DNA of 6,596 nt, from positions 1-6,596 of the forward strand of contig JAWWBX010000249.1 of NCBI GenBank assembly GCA_033720735.1, given 5' to 3'. Below, in pieces: positions 1-5,578 of the stretch. The translations under genes were made by a program, and so were the position numbers. Below the pieces are notes generated by a model. That model was not told where the DNA came from. It did not search any database and saw nothing but the letters and a program-made list of their open reading frames with translations. Origin of the DNA: B8-G4 sp033720735. Its GTDB lineage: Bacteria > Bacteroidota > Bacteroidia > Chitinophagales > Saprospiraceae. Numbering within the stretch: position 1 is the first letter of the stretch; each line of letters opens with the position of its first letter.

Positions 1-771
1 CATGGAAGCAAACAGGACATCGGGGTCCTGTGGATTCATCACGATGTCGATGCATGCGGTGGAGTCGCTGACAAACAGGACGCGCTCCCAGCTGAGGCCG
101 CCGTCCAGGGTGCGATAGACGCCGCGTTCCTGGCTCTTGCCATACAGCAAACCTGCCGCCGCGACAAAGACCCGGTCGGCATCCTGCGGATCTACCACGA
201 TCCGCCCGATGTGGTTCGATTGTGCCAGACCGATGTGATCCCACGATGCGCCACCATCCAACGATTTATATAAGCCGTCGCCAAAAAAAGCCCCGGAGGT
301 GGCACTTCCGTTGGCTTCGCCCGTACCCAGATAGATGGTTTGCGGGTCGCTCGGAGCCACCGCCAGGTTCCCGATGGACATGCGCCCGACCTTTTCAAAG
401 ATGGGCTCCCAGCTGGCACCCTGGTCGGTCGATTTAAAGACACCGCCATTGGAGGTGCCTGCATAAATGATGTCCAGATCGGTAGGGTCGAGTTGGATGT
501 CAGTGATCCGGCCTCCTGTATTGAGCGGGCCCACCAATTCCCATGCTTCCTCGTCCGACCTCCTCCGTTGTGTCGCCAGTTCTGCCTGCAGGATGGCTTG
601 TTCAACGGCATCGGCACGGATGATTCCGTCCGCACCAGCCCGCTGGAGGTACATCCATTCCGACGGGTATTCCTTCCTGTCTTCCGGAATCGCCTCCTGA
701 GCAGGCTCGCATCCCATCCAGCTCATCAGGCTGATCGCGACAAGCAGAACGGTGACTGGACTCTGTAACAT
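1..771 (-). CDS. Asp-box (BNR/sortilin-like) beta-propeller lipoprotein, N-terminal 257 residues, C-terminus off the left edge
   Basis: The reading frame is open from the ATG at 771-769 to the window edge, giving 257 codons with no stop. Residues 1-20 form a hydrophobic signal followed by Cys21 (SWMGC). This is an imperfect lipobox, so an outer-membrane lipoprotein is likely but not certain. Three Asp-boxes with the S/T-x-D-x-G-x-x-W pattern are visible: residues 114-121 (STDQGASW), 170-177 (SLDGGASW) and 221-228 (TLDGGLSW). The roughly 50-residue spacing suits consecutive propeller blades. The lead-in GPLNTGGRITDI (81-92) is typical of the VPS10/sortilin-type 'glycosyl hydrolase' repeat proteins of Bacteroidota, often around 1000 residues long. 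Asp-boxes are structural, so they do not prove sialidase or other hydrolase activity; function is unknown. No Shine-Dalgarno sequence precedes the ATG, and in-frame TTG codons upstream are less likely starts. The gene lies 173 bases after the DUF885 stop on the same strand. The family call is firm; the substrate is not. Confidence 0.88.
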   Translation of the reverse strand, partial: MLQSPVTVLLVAISLMSWMGCEPAQEAIPEDRKEYPSEWMYLQRAGADGIIRADAVEQAILQAELATQRRRSDEEAWELVGPLNTGGRITDIQLDPTDLDIIYAGTSNGGVFKSTDQGASWEPIFEKVGRMSIGNLAVAPSDPQTIYLGTGEANGSATSGAFFGDGLYKSLDGGASWDHIGLAQSNHIGRIVVDPQDADRVFVAAAGLLYGKSQERGVYRTLDGGLSWERVLFVSDSTACIDIVMNPQDPDVLFASM

Positions 772-944
772 CAACGAAGTGATTTGATTAATGCACAAGA
801 TAGGTGAAGCAAGGATTCCGCGTAGTGTACCAGCTGACATCGCTGGCAGTTTCATGACAGCATTCTCTCAGACGGTTCTTTTTACATCGTATGATGTGAT
901 AATACAACAGGTAGCGTGCATCATCTTGTCTGCATTCCGCACCG
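772..944. other. Intergenic spacer between the DUF885 gene and the Asp-box lipoprotein gene
   Basis: These 173 bases hold no credible open frame. The half nearest the DUF885 stop contains a possible weak terminator hairpin, listed separately. The half nearest the lipoprotein gene should carry its minus-strand promoter if the two genes are separate units. The best candidate there, TATCTTGT, matches only 6 of 8 positions of the Bacteroidota -7 element TAnnTTTG and has no well-spaced -33 TTG, so I do not call a promoter. Confidence 0.5.
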
Positions 945-947
945 CTA
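905..947 (-). terminator. Possible weak intrinsic terminator after the DUF885 gene
   Basis: On the minus strand, TAGCGGTGC (947-939, starting with the TAG stop codon itself) can pair with GCACGCTA (919-912). This gives eight base pairs with one bulged G and a 19-base loop. The following bases (TGTTGTATT) are T-rich but do not form a clean T-run. The large loop and bulge make it a poor terminator by usual criteria. It is recorded because it sits exactly at the 3' end of the gene and could help separate it from the downstream lipoprotein gene. Confidence 0.22.
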
Positions 948-2711
948 GTTACCGGCCGGTCCACTGACCGTGGCCATCCACATCCGCACCTCTTCTTCGA
1001 GGATAAACAATGGCACGCTGCCGTTCTCGAGGATCTTGTCGTGGAAGGCCCGCAGATCGAAGGCCGCGCCTAGCACCTGCTCGGCTTCCTCCCGTAACCG
1101 CCGGATGGTCAACTCACCGATCTTGTACGAGACGGCCTGTCCGGGCCAGCCGATGTAGCGGTTGACCTCGGTATTGATCTCATGGAGGGAAAGCGCCGTG
1201 TTTTCGGTCATGAAGGCGACCGCCTCGTCGCGGGTCCACCCAAAGGCATGGATGCCCGGGTCGACCACCAACCGGCACGCCCGCCACATCTCGTACGTCA
1301 GCGCCCCGAAGCGTTCATACGGCGTCTCGTACATCCCCATTTCGTGTCCCAGCCATTCGGTATAAAGAGCCCACCCCTCGCCAAAGGCACTGATGTAGTA
1401 CCGGTTGCGAAACGCAGGCAATCCCTCCAATTCTGCCGCCAGCGACATCTGCAGATGATGACCCGGCACGGCTTCGTGCAGGGTGAGTGAAGGCAACACG
1501 TAAAGCGGCCGGCTGTCGAGTTTGTAGGTATTGACCCAGTAGGTCCCCGCCCGGTGTCGCTCATACGACCCCGGGACGTACCTCCCTCCTGTGTAACGCG
1601 GCGCGATGTGATCAGGCACTGGTGCCACGCCGTACGGCAGGCGCGGCAGCTTTCCGAAATATTGCGGCAACAGGCCATCGATCCGTTTGGAGAAATAACT
1701 GGCCTCGGCCAGCAGTTCGCGCGGCGTCGACGCATAGAATTGCGGATCGGTGCGCAGGAACTCCAGGAACTCGGCAAAGGATCCGGTAAATCCAGTCTCC
1801 CCGATGACCTTTTCCATCTCCGTGCGGATGCGCGCGACCTCTGCGAGCCCGGTTTCGAAGACTTCCCTGGGTGACATGTCCAGTGTGGTGAAATGGCGTA
1901 CCCGCTGCGCATAGTAGGCGTCTCCGTCCGGCAGCCCGGAGGCGCCAGGTTGGACAGGAGCCGCCGGGATATACGCGTCGCGCAGGAAGGCGCCGAGCCG
2001 CTGGTAGGCCGGAAACACGATGCCGCTGATCGCTGCGCGACCTCGTTCCAGCAAGGCTTGGCGCACCGCAGGATCCATGTCTTCCGGCAGGGTGGTGAAC
2101 GGGCGGAAGAAGACACTCTCCTCGACCGTCTCAGTCACATACTGAAACGCCGTACTGTCATAGCCACCCAGGATATCGGCCGGCAGCACGTGCCCGGTCT
2201 GGATGGCCATCTGTAAATGCACCAGTTGTTGGTCGACCTGGCGTCCAAACGACTCGAGCCGGGCCAGGTAGCGTTCGGCTGCCTCCTGGTCCCGCAGCCT
2301 CATGTTGGCCGGTCTTCCACCAAACGAGGTATGAAATCCGCCCTCTGCATTGAACGGCCTTAAATGTGCCTTGAAACGGAAACTGGCGATCTGATCTTCC
2401 GTGATGTACCGAAAGATCCGCAGGTTGATCTGATCCGCTCGCGACAAGTGCGTTTGGTCGATGGCATCGAGCTGTTCGCCAATGGAGCGCCAAAAGGCGG
2501 CCCGGTGATCGATCGCAGCCTGGCTGAGATCCGGCCCGAGAAAATCATCCTGTTCCTCGGTGTCCAGCGGACGCTGAATCGAACGGAACGACCAGGCCGT
2601 ATCAATGATCGCATACAGCCGTGCCGAATCGGTCAGAGTTGGTTGCCCGCTTAGTGCCGGCACATAGGCGATGCTGAGGGTACAAAGCAGAACGTAGATG
2701 AGGAGTCGCAT
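945..2711 (-). CDS. Secreted DUF885 family protein, putative zinc metallopeptidase
   Basis: The protein has 588 residues, close to the usual 550-620 for DUF885. I take the ATG at 2711-2709 as the start because it opens directly onto a signal peptide (residues 1-22, with likely cleavage at ALSG|Q). A longer version would need a TTG at 2741 and would put charged residues before the signal. Family landmarks are visible: HEAVPGHH at 412-419, FGEGWALYTE at 443-452, RLVVDPGIHAFGW at 480-492, and the C-terminal GQAVSYKIG (524-532) with a helix-rich tail. H412, H418 or H419, and E445 are the probable zinc ligands, and E413 the probable general base, by analogy with gluzincin-type peptidases. The role is probably periplasmic or extracellular peptide hydrolysis, but the substrate is unknown and many family members remain uncharacterised. 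It is divergent from the 2765 gene, with 53 bases between start codons. Confidence 0.93.
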   Translation of the reverse strand: MRLLIYVLLCTLSIAYVPALSGQPTLTDSARLYAIIDTAWSFRSIQRPLDTEEQDDFLGPDLSQAAIDHRAAFWRSIGEQLDAIDQTHLSRADQINLRIFRYITEDQIASFRFKAHLRPFNAEGGFHTSFGGRPANMRLRDQEAAERYLARLESFGRQVDQQLVHLQMAIQTGHVLPADILGGYDSTAFQYVTETVEESVFFRPFTTLPEDMDPAVRQALLERGRAAISGIVFPAYQRLGAFLRDAYIPAAPVQPGASGLPDGDAYYAQRVRHFTTLDMSPREVFETGLAEVARIRTEMEKVIGETGFTGSFAEFLEFLRTDPQFYASTPRELLAEASYFSKRIDGLLPQYFGKLPRLPYGVAPVPDHIAPRYTGGRYVPGSYERHRAGTYWVNTYKLDSRPLYVLPSLTLHEAVPGHHLQMSLAAELEGLPAFRNRYYISAFGEGWALYTEWLGHEMGMYETPYERFGALTYEMWRACRLVVDPGIHAFGWTRDEAVAFMTENTALSLHEINTEVNRYIGWPGQAVSYKIGELTIRRLREEAEQVLGAAFDLRAFHDKILENGSVPLFILEEEVRMWMATVSGPAGN

Positions 2712-2764
2712 GACAATGGTTCTTATCCGTAGTTGCGCCAATTTCGCGTTAATTTGCCACTCCT
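2712..2764. promoter_or_regulatory. Short divergent spacer with a tentative -7-like element for the plus-strand gene
   Basis: Only 53 bases separate the divergent ATGs at 2711 and 2765, so both promoters must sit here or overlap the coding ends. TTAATTTG at 2749-2756 matches the Bacteroidota -7 consensus TAnnTTTG at 7 of 8 positions. The nearest upstream TTG (2733-2735) is only 13 bases away, shorter than the usual spacing, and the transcript would start a few bases before the ATG. No good element was found for the minus direction. Neither gene has a Shine-Dalgarno sequence. Weak evidence. Confidence 0.2.
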
Positions 2765-3469
2765 ATGCGTCACAGCCTGCATCTTCTTTTGTTTCTGATC
2801 GTTCTGACCACCTCCTCCTGCACGGTGCAGTACCTGCTGGCCGATACGACTTCCGACACGGTGGTCGAGTACCAGGACAATTACTATGTCGCCCACAGTC
2901 CCGACAGCCTCCTGGAGTTCCACTATGATTTTTGGCAGGTCAACGGCACGCTCTGGTTGTCGACTCTCAACCGTTCCGACAGCCTGGTGCTGCTGCGGAC
3001 CGACAGCTGCACGCTGCGGTATCAGGGCTTCCGGTATCGGTTCGATCACTTCCAGGATTGGGAAGAATATGTCCAACCACTGCTGGGTGACAGTGCGATC
3101 ACCTTGCTGGAGCCTGATGAGATTCTGCCACTCTTGCCGCGACAATGGAAAGGACTCCTGGGGCCCGATCTCTCGTTTGATCTCAAAAACTGGAAGTCGT
3201 ACGCGGAAGGGGTGTCTTACGATCGTTCCGACTCTCCACTGGACCTTGAGGTGCGGCTCTGCTATCAGGTTGGACGGCCGTCCAGCCCGTTGCGCTGTAC
3301 CATGCACCGGCTCTGGGTTGAGCATGTCAAATACCTGCGCGCGCGAGACTTTCGCGCTATGCAAACACCCGAATTCAGTACGTCCGACAAGTTCTACATG
3401 CTGCGCATGCCGGGTGCAGGCGGGGCCTCGCTCCTGGCAGGTATTCTCTCGGCAATGCTCTTCCTTTAG
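2765..3469 (+). CDS. Unrecognised predicted lipoprotein with hydrophobic C-terminal tail, 234 residues
   Basis: I do not recognise the family. Residues 1-18 are a strong signal sequence (RH at the start, then a leucine-rich core) followed by TTSSC, with Cys19 the likely lipidated residue. No acidic export signal follows the Cys, so it may face the periplasm. Residues 30-95 look beta-rich, including FHYDFWQVNGTLWLSTLNRSD (52-72) and a CTLRYQGFRYRF segment (82-93). This loosely recalls a group of uncharacterised Bacteroidota lipoproteins in which an FW-containing strand and an N-x-S/T-D turn precede an S-x-x-x-x-x-G strand; that likeness is from memory and is weak. Further Cys residues lie at 82, 166 and 178. 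The end (217-234) is a Gly/Ala/Leu-rich hydrophobic segment that could be a membrane anchor. The ATG at 2765 lacks a Shine-Dalgarno sequence. Its stop overlaps that of the convergent SnoaL-like gene by 4 bases. A long open frame exists on the opposite strand, but the lipobox makes this strand far more credible. Confidence 0.75.
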   Translation: MRHSLHLLLFLIVLTTSSCTVQYLLADTTSDTVVEYQDNYYVAHSPDSLLEFHYDFWQVNGTLWLSTLNRSDSLVLLRTDSCTLRYQGFRYRFDHFQDWEEYVQPLLGDSAITLLEPDEILPLLPRQWKGLLGPDLSFDLKNWKSYAEGVSYDRSDSPLDLEVRLCYQVGRPSSPLRCTMHRLWVEHVKYLRARDFRAMQTPEFSTSDKFYMLRMPGAGGASLLAGILSAMLFL

Positions 3470-3978
3470 CCCTGCTTGTTGATGCGGGCTGCGGGTATCT
3501 GGTTGTCTTCCCGTTCGCTGTTCCATTGAACGCTCACGATCCACCAGCGGTCGTTCTCGTAGACCAGCTGTACGCTGTTGATCCCGCGCCGTGCGGGAGG
3601 TGCCTTCGGATCGGATCCCACGACGAACTGGTAGGTGGTAAACACGTGCGCGAGTTCACCGAACTGATGCACCTCGCGGCCAATTTCGGTTTCCCAGAAT
3701 CCATTCTCCTTGAAAAACGGCCCGTTATTCTCAATGTAGCTCTCCGGGGTCATCGACCGGTAGACGAGCTGGCCGTCACGGGTTTGCCCGACCGCGCCCA
3801 TGATCGCATTGTCCTTGAACAGGGAGCGGAAGCGATCCCAGTCACGTTCACCAGCCGGTCCCGAGATGACGTTGTACAGGGCGGTAATGATGGCGTCAAT
3901 GGACACGACATCCGAGGCCTGGGCTGTACTGTTGTGCACCAGACTCACGCTCAAACAAAGTGCGATCAGATACTTCAT
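3466..3978 (-). CDS. Secreted SnoaL/NTF2-like fold protein (DUF4440-type)
   Basis: This is a 170-residue protein with a signal peptide at residues 1-19 (likely cleavage STA|Q, leaving Gln first). The mature part, about 150 residues, is the length of one NTF2-like cone fold. Visible features are an N-terminal helix with ISGPAGERDWDRFRSLF (38-54), the A-hydrophobic-F-TTYQF strand (110-118), PPARRGINSVQLVY (127-140), and the closing strand ENDRWWIVSVQWNSE (141-155). This pattern is typical of secreted DUF4440/SnoaL-like proteins of Bacteroidota. The family includes enzymes such as polyketide cyclases and ketosteroid isomerases as well as non-catalytic ligand binders, and the sequence does not say which this is. 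The start is the ATG at 3978-3976, with no Shine-Dalgarno sequence. The gene is divergent from the galactanase gene across 160 bases. Confidence 0.88.
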   Translation of the reverse strand: MKYLIALCLSVSLVHNSTAQASDVVSIDAIITALYNVISGPAGERDWDRFRSLFKDNAIMGAVGQTRDGQLVYRSMTPESYIENNGPFFKENGFWETEIGREVHQFGELAHVFTTYQFVVGSDPKAPPARRGINSVQLVYENDRWWIVSVQWNSEREDNQIPAARINKQG

Positions 3979-4006
3979 TGGTCAGATTTTATGAAAGCGA
4001 TGCCAT

Positions 4007-4033
4007 CCAATTTACGCCAAACGAAACTGGCAA
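4007..4033 (-). promoter_or_regulatory. Tentative Bacteroidota-type promoter for the SnoaL-like gene
   Basis: Read on the minus strand, TTG (4033-4031) is followed after 16 bases by TAAATTGG (4014-4007). The second element matches the Bacteroidota -7 consensus TAnnTTTG at 7 of 8 positions. The ATG lies 28 bases further on, giving a short leader of about 20 bases. The spacing is slightly shorter than usual and such motifs arise often by chance in AT-rich DNA. Confidence 0.22.
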
Positions 4034-4096
4034 CAGGTGCGGTTTTGACATATATTAGAAAAGCAGATGTCATCGTATATCTTGGATAAACTCCGA

Positions 4097-4129
4097 TTTG
4101 CCCCTTCCGCCGGCTAAACGCGATATTTG
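4097..4129 (+). promoter_or_regulatory. Candidate Bacteroidota-type promoter for the GH53/FG-GAP operon
   Basis: TTTG at 4097-4100 is followed after 21 bases by GATATTTG at 4122-4129. This fits the Bacteroidota promoter model (-33 TTTG or TTG, -7 TAnnTTTG) with 7 of 8 matches in the -7 element and acceptable spacing. Transcription would start around 4134-4137, only a few bases before the ATG at 4139, so the mRNA would be almost leaderless. The -7 element also contains the TTG at 4127 that a naive gene call would take as the start codon. Confidence 0.35.
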
Positions 4130-4138
4130 TCTCGTGAT

Positions 4139-5575
4139 ATGAGAAGATCAACACATTTCCTCTCCTGTACAATCGTGGTCGTGTCAATGCTGGCGGGCCA
4201 AATTGTATCCGCACAATTCTATTTTGGCGCCGATCTCTCGTACGTGAATGAAATGGAAGATTGTGGCGTCACGTATTATGAGAACGGGCAACCAAAGGAC
4301 CCGTACACCATTTTCCGGGATCACAACTGCGGTCTCGTACGGCTGCGCTTGTGGCACACGCCGTCCTGGTATGACAACCTGAATGACGGCATACGCTACA
4401 GTGATCTTGCCGATGTCAAACGTTCGATTGCGCGGGCAAAGGCACATGACATGGCCGTCCTGCTGGATTTCCATCTTTCCGACAACTGGGCTGACCCTGG
4501 AAAACAAGTCGTACCAGCGGCCTGGGCCCCTGTGGTTGACGACCTGCCGGTGCTTCAAGACTCACTGTACAATTACATCCGCGGAACGCTGCACACGCTC
4601 GACAATGAAGGGTTGCTGCCGGAGATGGTGCAGATCGGCAACGAGACCAACCGGGGCATCCTGCTGTCTCAGGAAGTCAATGATGCCGGGTGGGTCCTGG
4701 ACTGGGACCGCAACAGCGCCTTGTTCAATTCAGCGATTGATGCGGTGCACGATTTCGAGGATCAGGCGGGCAAGGAAGTACAGATCGTGATCCACGCCGC
4801 TGATCCGGACAACCGCTGGATCTTTGATCAATTCATCGACAACGGCGTTACGGATTTTGACATCATGGGCCTCTCCTACTACTGGGCGTGGCACCAGCCC
4901 ACGACAATCGAGGAGACGGGAGATGTGGTTGCGGCACTGCGCTCAGACTATCCGGACTACGACGTGATGATCGTCGAGACCGGGTATATCTGGACCTGGG
5001 CCTCGAACGATAATGCCAACAACATCATCAACTCGGTGCATCCGGACTACAGCCCGCCGTCCCCCGGCGCGCAAAAGGCATGGCTCATCGATCTCACACA
5101 GGAAGTGATCGACAACGGTGCGCTGGGCGTGATCTACTGGGAACCGGCGTGGGTTTCTTCGGACTGCTGGACGCAATGGGGACAGGGATCACATCAGGAG
5201 CACGCCACCTTCTTTGATTTTGACAACAATCTGCTCAATGACGGCGGTGTCGGATGGATGACGCACCAGTACGACAATCTCACCCACCGTATCGAACTGT
5301 CCGACCAGGTGATTGTGATCGAGGCATGGCCCGACAGCAATTTTCGCCGGTTGCACATTATGCTGCAAGGGATCACTCTTCCGACTCAGCTCAATTTCGA
5401 ACTGGTGAGCGCCAACGGAACAGCGGTTGCCAGTCTGCAATGTGATCCATGCAACAACGGGATGCTGTACCTGCCTCTACCCGACATGCCTGCGGGCATC
5501 TACTATCTGGCGGCACGCGCAGGCACACGTCCCGCGCCGGTTCACGTACAGGGGATCTGGATCGGCAATCAGTAA
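4139..5575 (+). CDS. Arabinogalactan endo-beta-1,4-galactanase, glycoside hydrolase family 53, with C-terminal sorting-like domain
   Basis: GH53 enzymes cleave beta-1,4-galactan in type I arabinogalactan and pectin side chains, by a retaining mechanism on a (beta/alpha)8 barrel (clan GH-A). The 478-residue protein has a signal peptide (likely cleavage VSA|Q at 25-26), then the barrel at about 27-378. Landmarks are FGADLSYV (29-36), VRLRLWHTPSW (67-77), DFHLSDNWADPGKQ (110-123), VQIGNETNRG (164-173) with E169 as predicted acid/base, MIVETGY (277-283) with E280 as predicted nucleophile, and IYWEPAWV (332-339). Residues 385-478 form a separate beta-sandwich-like module ending in MPAGIYYLAAR (450-460), similar to type IX secretion type A sorting domains. 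I chose the ATG at 4139 over the in-frame TTG at 4127 because it starts the signal peptide directly and the TTG lies in a likely promoter element. There is no Shine-Dalgarno sequence. The FG-GAP gene follows after 3 bases, implying an operon. Confidence 0.95.
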   Translation: MRRSTHFLSCTIVVVSMLAGQIVSAQFYFGADLSYVNEMEDCGVTYYENGQPKDPYTIFRDHNCGLVRLRLWHTPSWYDNLNDGIRYSDLADVKRSIARAKAHDMAVLLDFHLSDNWADPGKQVVPAAWAPVVDDLPVLQDSLYNYIRGTLHTLDNEGLLPEMVQIGNETNRGILLSQEVNDAGWVLDWDRNSALFNSAIDAVHDFEDQAGKEVQIVIHAADPDNRWIFDQFIDNGVTDFDIMGLSYYWAWHQPTTIEETGDVVAALRSDYPDYDVMIVETGYIWTWASNDNANNIINSVHPDYSPPSPGAQKAWLIDLTQEVIDNGALGVIYWEPAWVSSDCWTQWGQGSHQEHATFFDFDNNLLNDGGVGWMTHQYDNLTHRIELSDQVIVIEAWPDSNFRRLHIMLQGITLPTQLNFELVSANGTAVASLQCDPCNNGMLYLPLPDMPAGIYYLAARAGTRPAPVHVQGIWIGNQ

Positions 5576-5578
5576 AAA

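Noticed and set aside
192..635. A 147-codon minus-strand frame inside the Asp-box lipoprotein gene.
   Set aside because: It is a shifted frame of the real gene; the true frame, which has the Asp-boxes and signal, runs unbroken from 771 to the window edge.
833..861. An imperfect inverted repeat (GCTGACAT / ATGACAGC) in the spacer before the Asp-box lipoprotein gene.
   Set aside because: It has eight-base arms with one mismatch and a 13-base loop, no T-run, and no second copy, so it is within what chance allows.
884..897. A short hairpin (ACATC-GTAT-GATGT) beside a T-run, considered as a terminator.
   Set aside because: The stem is only five base pairs, and the T-run lies 5' of the hairpin on the plus strand. 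It becomes an A-run on the minus strand, which is the wrong arrangement for termination of either neighbour.
2723..3544. A 273-codon open frame on the minus strand opposite the orphan lipoprotein.
   Set aside because: It has no signal peptide or recognisable motif, is rich in Gln, Arg and His as shadow frames in GC-rich DNA often are, runs into the SnoaL-like gene at one end, and conflicts with a plus-strand frame that has a clear lipobox.
4045..4050. A perfect TTGACA, the -35 consensus of sigma-70 promoters.
   Set aside because: There is no TATAAT-like hexamer at 16-18 bases; the nearest (TATATC at 4076) is 25 bases away. Bacteroidota generally use a different consensus.
4071..4078. CATCGTAT shared with positions 885-892, considered as a common regulatory site.
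   Set aside because: An 8-base match between two spacers is not significant and the surrounding bases do not agree.
3526..4089. A 187-codon plus-strand frame across the SnoaL-like gene.
   Set aside because: It is antisense to a well-supported NTF2-like protein and shows no domain, signal or start context of its own.
4127..4138. TTG at 4127 as the galactanase start codon.
   Set aside because: It adds only four residues (the last Asp) before the ATG at 4139, disturbs the signal peptide N-region, and overlaps the likely -7 element.
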